Assembly: GCA_963682025.1 (NCBI GenBank)
Contig: OY821519.1
Span: 107,244,099 to 107,308,098, forward strand
Origin: Cordilura impudica
Lineage: Eukaryota; Arthropoda; Insecta; Diptera; Scathophagidae
Reading direction: 5' to 3'
DNA length: 64,000 bases
Position 1 is the first letter of the stretch. Every line of letters begins with the position of its first letter. The position numbers were made by a program, and so were the translations under genes. The notes beneath the pieces are model-generated. The model was given only the letters and a program-made list of their open reading frames with translations, ran no database searches and was not told the DNA's origin. Positions 44,537-54,377 of this stretch are shown piece by piece.

Positions 44537-46054
44537 AGATAAAATATAACATCTAAAAGTTGAAAATCTGATTAATTTTCGATACAAAGAAATCACCCAC
44601 TTTGTATGGAAGATGACATGCCCAATTTTTTTTTCAGATATTTTAATAGTTTTTCTGCTATTAGTGGTTAATTTCAAGCAATTGTAAGAAGATTACTTCT
44701 GTTCACTTTAAATTTATTTTTAATAAAGTTCTACACACTTTTTTCGAAGTTGTTTAAATAAATTCATTGAGAATAGCTAAATCAACTATAGTTGAAACCT
44801 GATGTGCACAAACAAAGTTGATCGTTATGAAGCACATTCTTACTGCCAGCAATTGCAAAATATGAATTTTTATATTATTTCGATAAAAACTGAAGTTTTC
44901 TATTTTAACTGTTATAGTTTCAATTCAAATAGAAAATTTAATAAAATAAAGGACATCAAATCCTAACCATCTAACGAACAATCTTAACAAGCATGAAATA
45001 TGCTTTAGTTTTTTAAACAAAATGACAACTTAATACAATACTCCATTCTGTGGTACAAAATGAAATGACAGTAAATATGTTTAAAAACTAAGTCTCTATA
45101 ACAATGTGACGTTCAAATTTATTTATAATCAACTTTATAACATGTTTCCATACCAGGCGAAGTTATATGTCTGGCACTATAAAAATGCAAAGAAAGATAA
45201 AAAATGTGAGTTAGAAATTTCAGCGAAATTTAAGCTCAACAAATTTTTATATAACTAAAAGTTTAATATGCTAAAATTGCCAATGTTTAAAGTCTCCTAA
45301 CAATATTTTTAGTTTTGCTAGACTCGCTAAAAATATTTCGTTGTTATAGTTGAAATGCCTCAAGAGATTTGATCCATTTATATCTAAAATTTTATGGTGT
45401 ATATGTTTTTAGGCTTGTATTATCGCTGCAAGGTCCATATGAAAATAAAAATTTGTTAAAGTAAATTTGTTAGAGTAGATTGTATAGTTTTGTTTGCGTG
45501 TACATATTGTGTTAACGAACGAACGTATAAGTAAATTGCGGCAAACGAGCATTTACCACAAGTTTTTATTTTATAAATTGTAAACACAAAAGTGCAAAAT
45601 AAAAAAAAAAAAAATGAAAAATTTTATAGAACACAAAATATGTGGCAGCTGAAAATGTAGAGGAGTTAGAAAATTTCCTTTGTTTACATGAAGTGCTTTT
45701 ACAGACATTTTGTTTGTGCAATGTATTCCAAACATGCATTTGTGAAGGTTTTGGTATGTGCTTGCAAATATACGAACGCCAGGGATGTCGAAATTTCTAT
45801 TATCTTAAAGCCTAAAATGATTTTATAAAACTGCCAAATATGTTTAAATCGTAAGAACTTCTGGGACTGGCAATTCATATAGACATGTGTAACGTTTATT
45901 TATTTCGTTTGAGCCAGACGCAGTATTTCGTTTGAGCAGACGCAGTAGTTCTCACCTTTTGCCTGATAAAACCGTGGGAAATGAATGTATGCAATTTAAG
46001 TTTTCATTCTAAATATTAAGATTGTTTTTATTTTATTATGAAAAATAAAAAAAT
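44537..46054. other. AT-rich DNA without recognised features
   Basis: No coding region supported. CAGTATTTCGTTTGAGC and AGACGCAGTA near 45900-45950 form a short local duplication. Confidence 0.3.
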
Positions 46055-46057
46055 CAG

Positions 46058-46566
46058 AACGAATTAACAGCTGCGGAGAACCCAAATGAGTCTTATGGTC
46101 TCCGTGCTCTGCATTTTGACGTGCGTGGTAACACTTCAGAACGCATATTGAAGAACGATTTGCAATTTTCTCCATATAAAGAGCTATTGACTCAAATAAT
46201 TTAGCTGGCAGTCGCTGGAATGGTTCACACTGAACCTGACTTTTCAAAGAAAATTTTAGTGTCCGACGAGGACCATTTCGCACTCTCTGGTGGCGTTAGC
46301 AAGCAGAATTGCGGCGTTTGGGGAACGGAGAATCTACACGAGATTCCTGAGTTTGTGATAGCAAACAAATGCGACATTGACTGGCCAGCCAGATATCCAG
46401 ATCTGACTCCTCCCGTCTTCTCTTATAGGGGTTATTTGAAAATCAAATTGCACTCTAAAACTCTTCAGATCGTTGACAAGCTCAAGGTAAAAATTCGTGT
46501 CGAAATCATAGCTACATCACTTAAGATGTTTGTAAAAATTTTGCAAAATAGCTGCACATTTTGACA
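46058..46566 (+). pseudogene. mariner-like transposase relic with internal deletion
   Basis: Plus strand: SERILKNDLQFSPYKELLTQ (end of the DNA-binding part), an in-frame stop, then ILVSDEDHFALSGGVSKQN (first catalytic Asp in SDE) and WGTENLHE. It then jumps to DWPARYPDLTPPVF (third Asp region; the second Asp of PDLTPPD is lost) and YLKIKLHSKTLQIVDKLK. The segment with the second catalytic Asp (FQQDGA) is missing, so about 100 residues are deleted. No terminal repeats identified. Related to the DD41D group but a different branch. Confidence 0.75.
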
Positions 46567-46824
46567 TGCCCAATAATGTAGGCCGTTTGATAAATGTTGT
46601 ATTCAAAAAGAACTCCAAATGAATTGAAACTATGCAAGTTAAATAGAAGTATTACACATATGCAAATACTTATAGTATCGGAAAACTTTGCGCAGTGGAA
46701 CGAATTGCAACTGTTCCATTCAAAAGACTCTGCACTTCTCAAAAAATTTGTGACTATTCGATGAATGATTCTGTACACTTTATTCAGAAAATCTTCTTTT
46801 AAAAGTGCATAATTTTTCAGTAAA
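46567..46824. other. Unassigned DNA
   Basis: Between the mariner relic and a family A copy; may include the relic's 3' flank (AAAGTGCATAATTTTTCAG). Confidence 0.3.
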
Positions 46825-47045
46825 AACAAGTAAGAAAATTATAGTCGCTCTAGACCGACTATACGATATCCTATACCATGGTTTAGAGACCCTACCTTTT
46901 CGGTCCAATTAACTGAATATAGAAAATAAGCTTAAACCAAATTTGAGTGACCAAATCTGAGTGGCCGATAAAAGCTTAGTTACCAAATTTCTTCAAAATA
47001 TAGTTTATTTTTTTGACCAATTTTAACAGACAAAAAAGAAAAAAA

Positions 47046-47108
47046 ATTATTTTAAATTTAACGTTTCGACTCTATTTGTGAGTCCTCTTCAGAGTTATAA
47101 AAATAATG
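47046..47108 (-). ncRNA. Hammerhead ribozyme-like motif (Penelope-associated)
   Basis: Minus strand: CTGAAGA, helix II GACTC/GAGTC with a 7-nt loop, GAAAC, then GTT. Distal helix I pairs AAAATAAT (47100-47107) with ATTATTTT (47047-47054) across an internal loop. One unpaired G lies between the core and helix II, as at 42820. It lies downstream of a GIY-YIG frame on the same strand. Confidence 0.6.
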
Positions 47109-47744
47109 AAACAAAAAAATCTAAATTTAAATTAAATTAACAAAAATTAAAATGTCAAAAAAAAATTCAAATGAATTATTTGGTGAAGAAAAAGTGATTA
47201 AATGAAAAATAAATTTAAAAATTATGTTTAGATATGTTAGGTTCACTTGGAATATGAAAAAAATTTTTGGATTGTGTTTTATTTATTATAAAGAATTCTG
47301 TCGTATATCTTGTTTAATTTTTCAGTGTCAATTTGTCTATTTAATGTGTTATTTGTTGACTTAATATGCAACATCTCAGATATATTTCTTCTGTTTCAAT
47401 GAGAACCGTTATCAAAAATTAGGCAATTATCCCATTTCATATCATGTCCCGTATTAGTCATGTGTTTTGAAATCACATTATATTTGTTTAAAGATTGTTT
47501 GATGTTATTTCGATGTTCTTTAACTATTATCTCTAGTGCTCTATATGTTTGTCCAATATAAGATTTGTCACAATCATTACAGTTAATCTTATATAAAACT
47601 TCGTGGTTACGTGTTTTTAGAAGTTTGTCTTTAACTTTCTTTACAATTGTGTTAAGTTTATTGTTTGTTGTGTTAATAATATTAATACCAATGTGTTTTA
47701 GGTTGTTTGTTAATTTGTTATTAATTGATATGTGGAAGGGAGTA
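47109..47744 (-). pseudogene. Penelope-like element, GIY-YIG endonuclease relic
   Basis: Minus strand, read from about 47744 to 47220: a linker, then INCNDCDKSYIGQTYRALEI (Cys pair and YIG of the GIY-YIG domain), KEHRNNIKQS, VISKHMTNTGHDMKWDN (the His-containing motif) and, after a stop, RRNISEMLHIKSTNNTLNRQ and TEKLNKIYDRIL. This is the C-terminal nuclease of Penelope-like retroelements, slightly better preserved than the copy at 40665. RT and linker are missing: the copy is 5' truncated, as expected from target-primed insertion into the family A element around it. Flanks AAAATATA (left) and AAAATGTA (right) may be an imperfect target duplication. Confidence 0.82.
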
Positions 47745-47937
47745 AAATGTATTCATATTTGCGACCTGCAGTTTGATTACAAGGTTTACATGGACACATG
47801 GACATCGTTGAATCGAAGCAGATAGTGATCCTGATTCGATCCGTATAATAAAATCTGGGTCTAGGTGAAATATTTTTGGTAGTTACAAACAGCAGCAAAA
47901 AGTCATTATACCCAAACCACATAGTGGTATAGGGTAT

Positions 47938-48209
47938 AACAAATATATTGCACAGATTTTTCTCAGATTTGGTTTGTATATATTTTTCCAATATATAAGT
48001 TACTTCCAAATATGGTCAGGATCGACCAAGTCCCCATATAGATATGAACTTTTTCATATCTGCAGCCAAAAAAATTAAAAACAATTCCTTTCAAATTTGG
48101 TTTGTGCTTATTTTCTATATCCAATTCGTTGGACCGAAGCGATAGGGTCCCTTAACCTATAGGGTATAGTATAGTTGATCTAGACCGACTATAATTTTAC
48201 TACTTGTTT
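47938..48209 (-). repeat. Family A fragment in reverse orientation
   Basis: Joined directly to the right end of the previous copy (GGGTATAACAAATATATTGC). Contains GATATGAACTTTTTCATATC and ends GTTGATCTAGACCGACTATAATTTTAC. Confidence 0.75.
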
Positions 48210-48769
48210 ATTATGTTGGCGTATAAAGAATAGAGGAATTTAATATTTATTAACTTTTTTTTTTTAAATTATACAAAACATATGTAAAATAAAAGTCAGA
48301 CCTCGAGCTGGAAGAAATTATTTAATTAAAAATAAAAGTCATGAAGTTTGGTTGCAACACGTAACAAAGTTTCATTGTATTATTGAATGAAACATCCAAA
48401 TGTTTGTCGCAGACACATGTTGGCAAGATAAGGGTTAAAAGCAATATGTTTATTAAAACCATACCTATTTCAAATTTATTGAACTGACCTATAATTCAGT
48501 CATATTTTACTTATTAACTATATTAAAAAGAATCTTAAGTGCCATTTTACCTTTAAACATTACACCAGCCAACAATGTTTTGTACGGGAGCAACCAAATA
48601 ACTTTCCCAAGGTAACTTGGTGGGCTGAATTCGAATCTGTAATTGGTTTTTCTCTATCACGTCAGGTCTTCAAGATACAAAAAATTGTTTTTATTCGTTT
48701 TTTACACAGAAAATCATTAGTTTATTTAAAAATCAATGAATTTTCAAAAGAGAATGGCGTTATTTGAAC
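48210..48769. other. Unassigned DNA
   Basis: No coding frame. The part from about 48540 may already belong to the element whose terminal-like repeat is at 48770. Confidence 0.3.
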
Positions 48770-48810
48770 GTCGCACAGTTGACCATTTCACGAGAAGGCG
48801 GTCAAAAATC
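48770..48810 (+). repeat. Inverted repeat partner of 51187-51227 (possible TIR)
   Basis: GTCGCACAG, then GACCATTTCACGAGAAGGCGG and TCAAAAATC. The reverse strand of 51187-51227 reads the same with few changes (GACGCACAG...GAGAAGGCGGCCAAAAATC). The two face inward around the open frames at 49448-50282. Confidence 0.6.
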
Positions 48811-49447
48811 TACAACTTTTGATTGGATTGGAATTTTGGTATGCGTTTTTTTTTTTTTTGTTTGGTAGGTGAGACTTTAGCCTTTAAGTTTTGCTATAAA
48901 ACGTAATTCTGGACCAAAGATAAAAAAAAGTTACCGAGGGTTTAAAATACATTTTCATTTGTAGTTGAATTTTAGTAGAAAAGTGAAGTGTTTAAAGGTA
49001 AAAAAAGGTTTTTTTTTTTAATGTAATGCCTTATTTTTTCAGTTAATTTTACAGCAAATACTTTTTCACAATTTTTTAACTTAATTTTTTAATAAAATGC
49101 CAAACTTTGGCCCCCGTAAACTTTTTAGTCCTAATGTGCATGAGGGCCAAAGGTTTTGAAAAAGCCCGAGTTAAAATATAATTTATTAAACAGCGAACGT
49201 AAAAGTTACCTTATATTGGTTCAAGATAGAGAAGTTTCAATGAAAAACTCGTATGTTTTTGTTTTAGTTAAATTTTTTTTTTATCGTTTTTTTAAATATT
49301 TCTATATCAATTTTTATGGTAAATTTATGAAATATAACAATTTTTATTGTAAATTTACAAAATATATAAAATTTTAAATCAAGAAAATTTTTTAACTATA
49401 TAAAAAAAGTGTAACTTATTGTTAGTGTAGTGAAAAAGTACTTTAAA

Positions 49448-50282
49448 TCAACCAATTTTAGTAAAAATTTCTTCTAAATAGCCTTGATTTTCATCTTCTA
49501 GAAGTCGTTTAGCTTCTTCGTCGAATTCAATAGAGGTAGTTTTCCATTTTTGATGAATGTTGGACATATATGGATCTGAAGTGCACAACAAAATAGTGAT
49601 AAGGTCTTCATTAGTACAACATCTGGACATTTTCCTTGTGTTGTGCTCGCGAAGGAGTCTTTGTTCCTTTTTTCTTGTGCTTCTTCAGATAGATCTCCTA
49701 TTGGTAGCATATTGTTTTGAATTATTTGTTCCCCATGGTACAAAATTTTATGAACTGTGGATGGCATATATCTCCAAGAGTATTTTTTATTATAAAGTAT
49801 AGCTGTTTTATTGGAGTACTCTCCAAATTTTTTTGCATTTATCTTTCTGCTGCATGCTAGAACTTGTAATATGATTTTGAATCGTCTTATTAATTCATGA
49901 TCTACACTTGTGATAGATGCTGCAGTTTCCGGATCGGAAAAAAATCTCCTTGCAGTATTTCCATCATTTGTGTTTCCTTCCCCTTGTTTTGGTTGGTCGA
50001 TTACGAGGCCTAACTGTAGATATTTTTGTTGAATTTGTTTTTTTTGCTTTCTTTTTTATTAATTTTCTTTGTTTTTCTCACTGTTTCGCCTAACGGACCA
50101 AATTCCAAATCATAACCCAATTTAAGAATATGCTCCATGAAACGTATTCTAGCATGAAGAGGGGACATTCCAAATTCGAAGGCTTCCATAAAACTATCGT
50201 CTTCTGGTGGGGGTTGGCTTAATTGACTTGATGTCTTTTGGCATATAATGCAGCTATGTCGCAATAGTTTTTTTTTTACCAT
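49448..50282 (-). pseudogene. ORF B of an unnamed transposon-like arthropod repeat
   Basis: Minus strand. The first frame (50282-50010) has SPLHARIRFMEHILKLGYDL and a lysine-rich stretch. After a one-base shift the reading continues with GNTNDGNTARRFFSDP, DHELIRRFKIILQVL and MPSTVHKILYHGE (49767 on), then LPIGDLSEEAQEKRNKD; after another shift come CTNEDLITILLCTSDPY and a stop at 49448. The words TNDGNTARRF, MPxxVHKILxHG and LSEEAQExRNKD are conserved in proteins I recall as recurrent uncharacterised arthropod predictions, probably transposon-encoded. I do not know a domain name and assign no function. Two or three frameshifts make it a pseudogene, yet the sequence is well preserved, suggesting fairly recent decay. 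Confidence 0.7.
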
Positions 50283-50514
50283 TTACCTGTTATTTTAATT
50301 GTTTCCCATTTTGTCAGGTATTTAAACTATATAACTCTAATTCAGACTATTAATGTTTTCGAAAGATACCTATGTAAATGTACTTGTAACAATTAAGCGC
50401 ATTATATCTCAACCCTTTTTTATAAGTATATAACAACTCCTGACAACTCTACCGACACGCAAAAAAAATACACCGCGGTGCACCGGTACGACCAACTTTT
50501 GTATTCATAACACT

Positions 50515-50656
50515 CAGGCGGACGGACGGACATCGTTTAATCGACTCAGAAAGTGTTTTTGAGTCGATCCGTATAATAAAAGATGGATAAAGGTCCAATA
50601 TTTTTGTCAGTTACAAACATCACCTCAAACTTAATATATCCTAACCACATAGTGGA
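50515..50656 (+). repeat. Family A fragment between 18-bp direct repeats
   Basis: Starts AGGCGGACGGACGGACATCG and ends AACCACATAGTGG, so only the right fifth of the element. It is bracketed by CAACTTTTGTATTCATAA at 50493-50510 and 50657-50674. Confidence 0.75.
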
Positions 50657-50674
50657 CAACTTTTGTATTCATAA

Positions 50675-51186
50675 ATTTTGCAGAAAATATTGAACCTAGG
50701 GTCAGAAAAATTGTTCTGGTGCAAACGGGCGGAAACTGGCGGGTATATAATGGGGTATAGTAGTATAGGGGAGTGCAAGACTTTTTCTGACTGCTTTTGA
50801 CTGGCAGGAGTTATGCTCTATTAAGTAGGAGATTTTCGGAAAATTTTGACCTTTTTAAAAAAAATTTTTTTTTTTTAAATTTCGGAATGACTCAGTGATT
50901 TTACGTTTTTAACGTTAATAGTATGGAAGCCGCAAAGTTATACAAAATTTATTTCACTTTAAAATCTTTTAAGTCAAAAAAAGTTACAGACATTCAAAAA
51001 TAAAAATTTGCAAAGAAATTTTTAATTTTAGCAAAATACTGAGAAAGCCCATATTCGAAGACCCTGTTCGCTGTGATATAGTTGAGATAGAGTCACAATT
51101 TTTTGGCTCCCGAGGTTTACTAGTATTTACTTTCAAATAAACAACATAACTTTAAAATCGGTAACAAAAAAAAAAAAAAATTAATG
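50675..51186. other. Non-coding part near ORF A end
   Basis: Contains GACTGGCAGGAGTTATGC and A/T runs. Probably the terminal region of the element that carries ORF B or ORF A; not coding. Confidence 0.35.
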
Positions 51187-51227
51187 ATTTTTGGCCGCCT
51201 TCTCAAAATATGATCCACTGTGCGTCG
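51187..51227 (-). repeat. Inverted repeat partner of 48770-48810 (possible TIR)
   Basis: Minus strand GACGCACAGTGGATC, TTTTGAGAAGGCGGCCAAAA. It overlaps the last codons of ORF A (stop at 51203-51205). Confidence 0.6.
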
Positions 51228-52012
51228 TTTGTATTTTGTTGGTTCCAGCAATAGTCTCCCAGCATGATTTTGTCCCAAAATCCTTGACAATTTCTTTCAA
51301 TTTTCATTGAAGCTTGGTGAGCACGCTTTGCTTGTTCGTCGCTCACCACCCCTAGGTTTTGTGGAAAAAAAATTTAAATGCGTATTCGTGACAATTTTTA
51401 AATAATTCAGCAAAAATTTGTCTGTAGTTTTCACTTTTATTGTTTCCAAGAAAACTGTCCATGATGCTCCTGAAAGATTTCCAGGCTGCACATTCTTTCT
51501 CCAATAAACATTGTGAAAAATTGTCATCATTCTATAGCTTCCTGATCTGAGGGCCAACAAGTATGCTTTCTTTGGTATTAGCATATGAAATTTTAGGAAA
51601 ACCCACTAACAGATATTGAAATGCTGCACCATCTTTGTCCAGAGCCTTGACAAATATCTTAAAAAGGTTCAATTTGATGTGCAGGGGCGGAAGAATAACG
51701 TCATTTGGTGCAATTAGTGGTTTATTTAAAATGTTTTGTTTCCCTGGAGAATACTCAGCCCTTTTGGCCACTCTGTTCTGAAATAATGATGACATGTAGC
51801 GCAACTATCCCTTAGGCAAAGGAAACAAAAATATTTTGTGAAACCTCCTGGCATACCGTTCAACCTGAAACAGATTAATGTACAGGTATTTACGATGGTC
51901 TATACTATATATCCTAAGAAATTTAAATCACACACTTTAAGGTCACCATAGATCTTCCATTTATGATCGTTATATTTGAGTAATGTTAAAATTTCAGTCA
52001 TTGATTCGTCAT

Positions 52013-52801
52013 TATACCCTATACCACTATGTGGTTTGGGTATAATGACTTTGTGCTGCTGTTTGTAACAACCAAAAATATTTGACCTAGACCCATCTTT
52101 AATTATACCAATCGAATCAGAATCACTTTCTGAGTTGATTTAACAATGTCCGTCCGCCCGTCCGTCCGTCCGTCCGTCTGTGTGTCCATGTAAAGCTTGT
52201 AATCAAACTGCAGGTCGCAAATATGAATATATTTTGATGAAGTTTGGTATATAAGCTTTTATCGGCCATGGGATGAACGCTATTGAAATTGGTGAAAATC
52301 GGTCCATGTTCAGACCTAACCCCCATACAAATTACCCCTATGAAATCGACATAAATTGCCATACGATCCAAATTTCATATAGATCTTACTTACAATGGGT
52401 TTTATATGCATTCATTACGTCCATTTATGAGTAGTTCAAAAATGATCCCTTTGACCCCATACACAGCTGCTTCCCGATCTTCACTTAAATCTATTAAAAA
52501 ACAAAAATATTGCACTGATTCTTCTCAAATTTTGTTTGTATATATTTTTGCAAAATACAAGAGACTTTACCAAACATGAACAGGATCGGTCCATTTTTGG
52601 ACCCAGTCCCTATATAGATATAGCATCCGATATGAACTTTTTCATATCTGCAGCCAAAAAAATTAATAAAAAGCCCACTCAAATTTGGTTTTTGCTTATT
52701 TTCTATGTCCAGTTAATTGGGCCTAAGAGATAGGGTTTCTAAACGCATGGTATAGGGAATCGTATAGTCGGTCTAGACCAACTATAATTTTCTTACTTGT
52801 T
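52013..52801 (-). mobile_element. Family A element, full length, inside ORF A
   Basis: TATACCCTATACCACTATGTGG start, CCGTCCGTCCGTCCGTC tract near 52153, right end GTCGGTCTAGACCAACTATA then TTTTCTTACTTGTTTT. Flanked on both sides by ORF A coding sequence. Confidence 0.87.
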
Positions 52802-53342
52802 TTCCTTTGTATTAGTGGCATGAGCAATTGATAAAGATGGTTTTTCATTCCTATTATGGAAAAGTAGAAAATTTAAACTGTACTTAGGGCCATCAATAAA
52901 TAATCTCCATTCAGTTTTGTCATATGGCTGATTAATTTTTTGAAAAAAACCATCAACATCAGTACAGTATAGAATACAGTGTTTCTTTTCAAAATATGCA
53001 GCCAATTCCTATCGCTATAGGTTGTTGCTTTTGTCCCAACTGTTAGATGTTTCCACTGCAGCATACGTGAAGCTAGTAGTTCTGCGTCTTGCTTCGTTAA
53101 ATATAAATCCCGAATTAGATCATTCAGCTCAGCTTGAGTCACTAAATAGCATTCACCATCAGCCTCGTACAAACTACCACTGCTGGTGAAAGATGTTTCG
53201 GACTTACTGTTCGTAGCACTGGGAATGACTGTTGATGGATCACTTGGTGGACGCTGAACTGGTTTGGGAACCGAGGGGACATTCTAGTAAGTAATATTTT
53301 TTAGATTTTTCATATTGAATCCAGTAACATTTGTTAAACAGA

Positions 53343-54135
53343 AACAAGTAAGAAAATTATAGTCGGTCTAGACCGACTATACGATACCCTATACCATGCG
53401 TTTAGAAACCCTATCTCTTAGGTCCAACTAACTGGACATTGAAAATAAGCAAAAACCAAATTTGAGTGGGATTTTTATTAATTTTTTTGGCTGCAGATAT
53501 GAAAAAGTTCATATCGGATGCTATATCTATAAAGGGACTAGGTCCAAAAATGGACCGATCCTGATCATGTTTGGTAAAGTCTCTTGTATTTTGCAAAAAT
53601 ATATACAAACAAAATTTGAGAAGAATCAGTGCAATATTTTTGTTTTTTAATAGATTTAACTGAAGATCGGGAAGCAGCTCTATATGGGGTCAAAGGGATC
53701 ATTTTTGGACTACTCATTAGTGGATGTAATGAACGCATACAAACCCAATTTGAATAAGATCTATATGACAATTTGGATCTTATGGAAATTTATGTCGATT
53801 TCATATGGGTAACTTGTATGGGGGCTAGGTCTGAACATGGACCGATTCTCACCAATTTCAATAGCGTTCATCCCATGGCCGATAAAAGCTTATATACCAA
53901 ATTTCATCAAAATATATTCATATTTGCGACCTGCAGTTTGATTACAAGCTTTACATGGACACACAGACGGACGGACGGACGGACGGACGGACGGACATTG
54001 TTAAATCAACTCAGAAAGTGATTCTGATTCGATCGGTATAATTAAAGATGGGTCTAGGTCAAATATTTTTGGTTGTTACAAACAGCAGCACAAAGTCACT
54101 ATACCCAAACCACATAGTGGTATAGGGTATAAAAA
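53343..54135 (+). mobile_element. Family A element, full length, inside ORF A
   Basis: ACAAGTAAGAAAATTATAG and palindrome TAGTCGGTCTAGACCGACTA intact; GGAC tract of six units near 53966; right end CACATAGTGGTATAGGGTATAAAA. Very similar to the copy at 8434-9235, so both may be young. Interrupts ORF A between its zinc-finger-like piece and the rest. Confidence 0.88.
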
Positions 54136-54377
54136 CAATCGGTTTGGTGGTTACTTCTCTTCTCGCCATTTGACCACTTGTATAAAACTGTTCTGCAACT
54201 ATTGCAAAACATTTTCGGTGTCCACAGTTTGTCCAAGTTTCTGGCACCAAAACCAAAATAATGTAAATATGCATATCTTAATGATTCTGGCATTATATGT
54301 GCTTTGTTTCCAACCAAATATTCACCACACACAAAGCAAAAATAGCTTGAATCAGTTACACACGATCTCCCTGTCAT

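Larger units (their letters stand above)
46825..47937 (+). mobile_element. Family A element split by a Penelope-like insertion
   Basis: Left part 46825-47003 (ACAAGTAAGAAAATTATAG, GCTCTAGACCGACTATAC, with an internal deletion near 46950) stops at CTTCAAAATATAG. The right part resumes at about 47745 with ATTCATATTTGCGACCTGCA and ends CACATAGTGGTATAGGGTATA. In intact copies these two points are adjacent (CAAAATATATTCATATTTGC). Confidence 0.8.
51203..54377 (-). pseudogene. ORF A of an unnamed transposon-like arthropod repeat, in three pieces
   Basis: Minus strand, split by two family A copies. Piece 1 (54377-54140): CFVCGEYLVG ... KMFCNSCRTVLYKW, two CxxC pairs suggesting a zinc-binding N-terminus. 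Piece 2 (about 53300-52802): TQAELNDLIRDLYLTKQDAE, then after a shift TEWRLFIDGPKYSLNFLLFH and SLSIAHATNTKE. Piece 3 (52012-51203): ESMTEILTLLKYNDHKWKI, FTKYFCFLCL, DVILPPLHIKLNLFKIFVKA, ESILVGPQIRKL, THLNFF and DYCWNQQ, then a stop. The joins fall inside conserved stretches, so the family A copies interrupted one gene. I recognise these words from uncharacterised arthropod proteins that look transposon-encoded, possibly an RNase H-like transposase (FID...DYCW), but I cannot name the superfamily. Several shifts and stops: inactive. Confidence 0.72.

Noticed and set aside
46521..46829. 102-residue minus-strand frame
   Set aside because: It lies antisense to the end of a mariner relic and shows no conserved motif.
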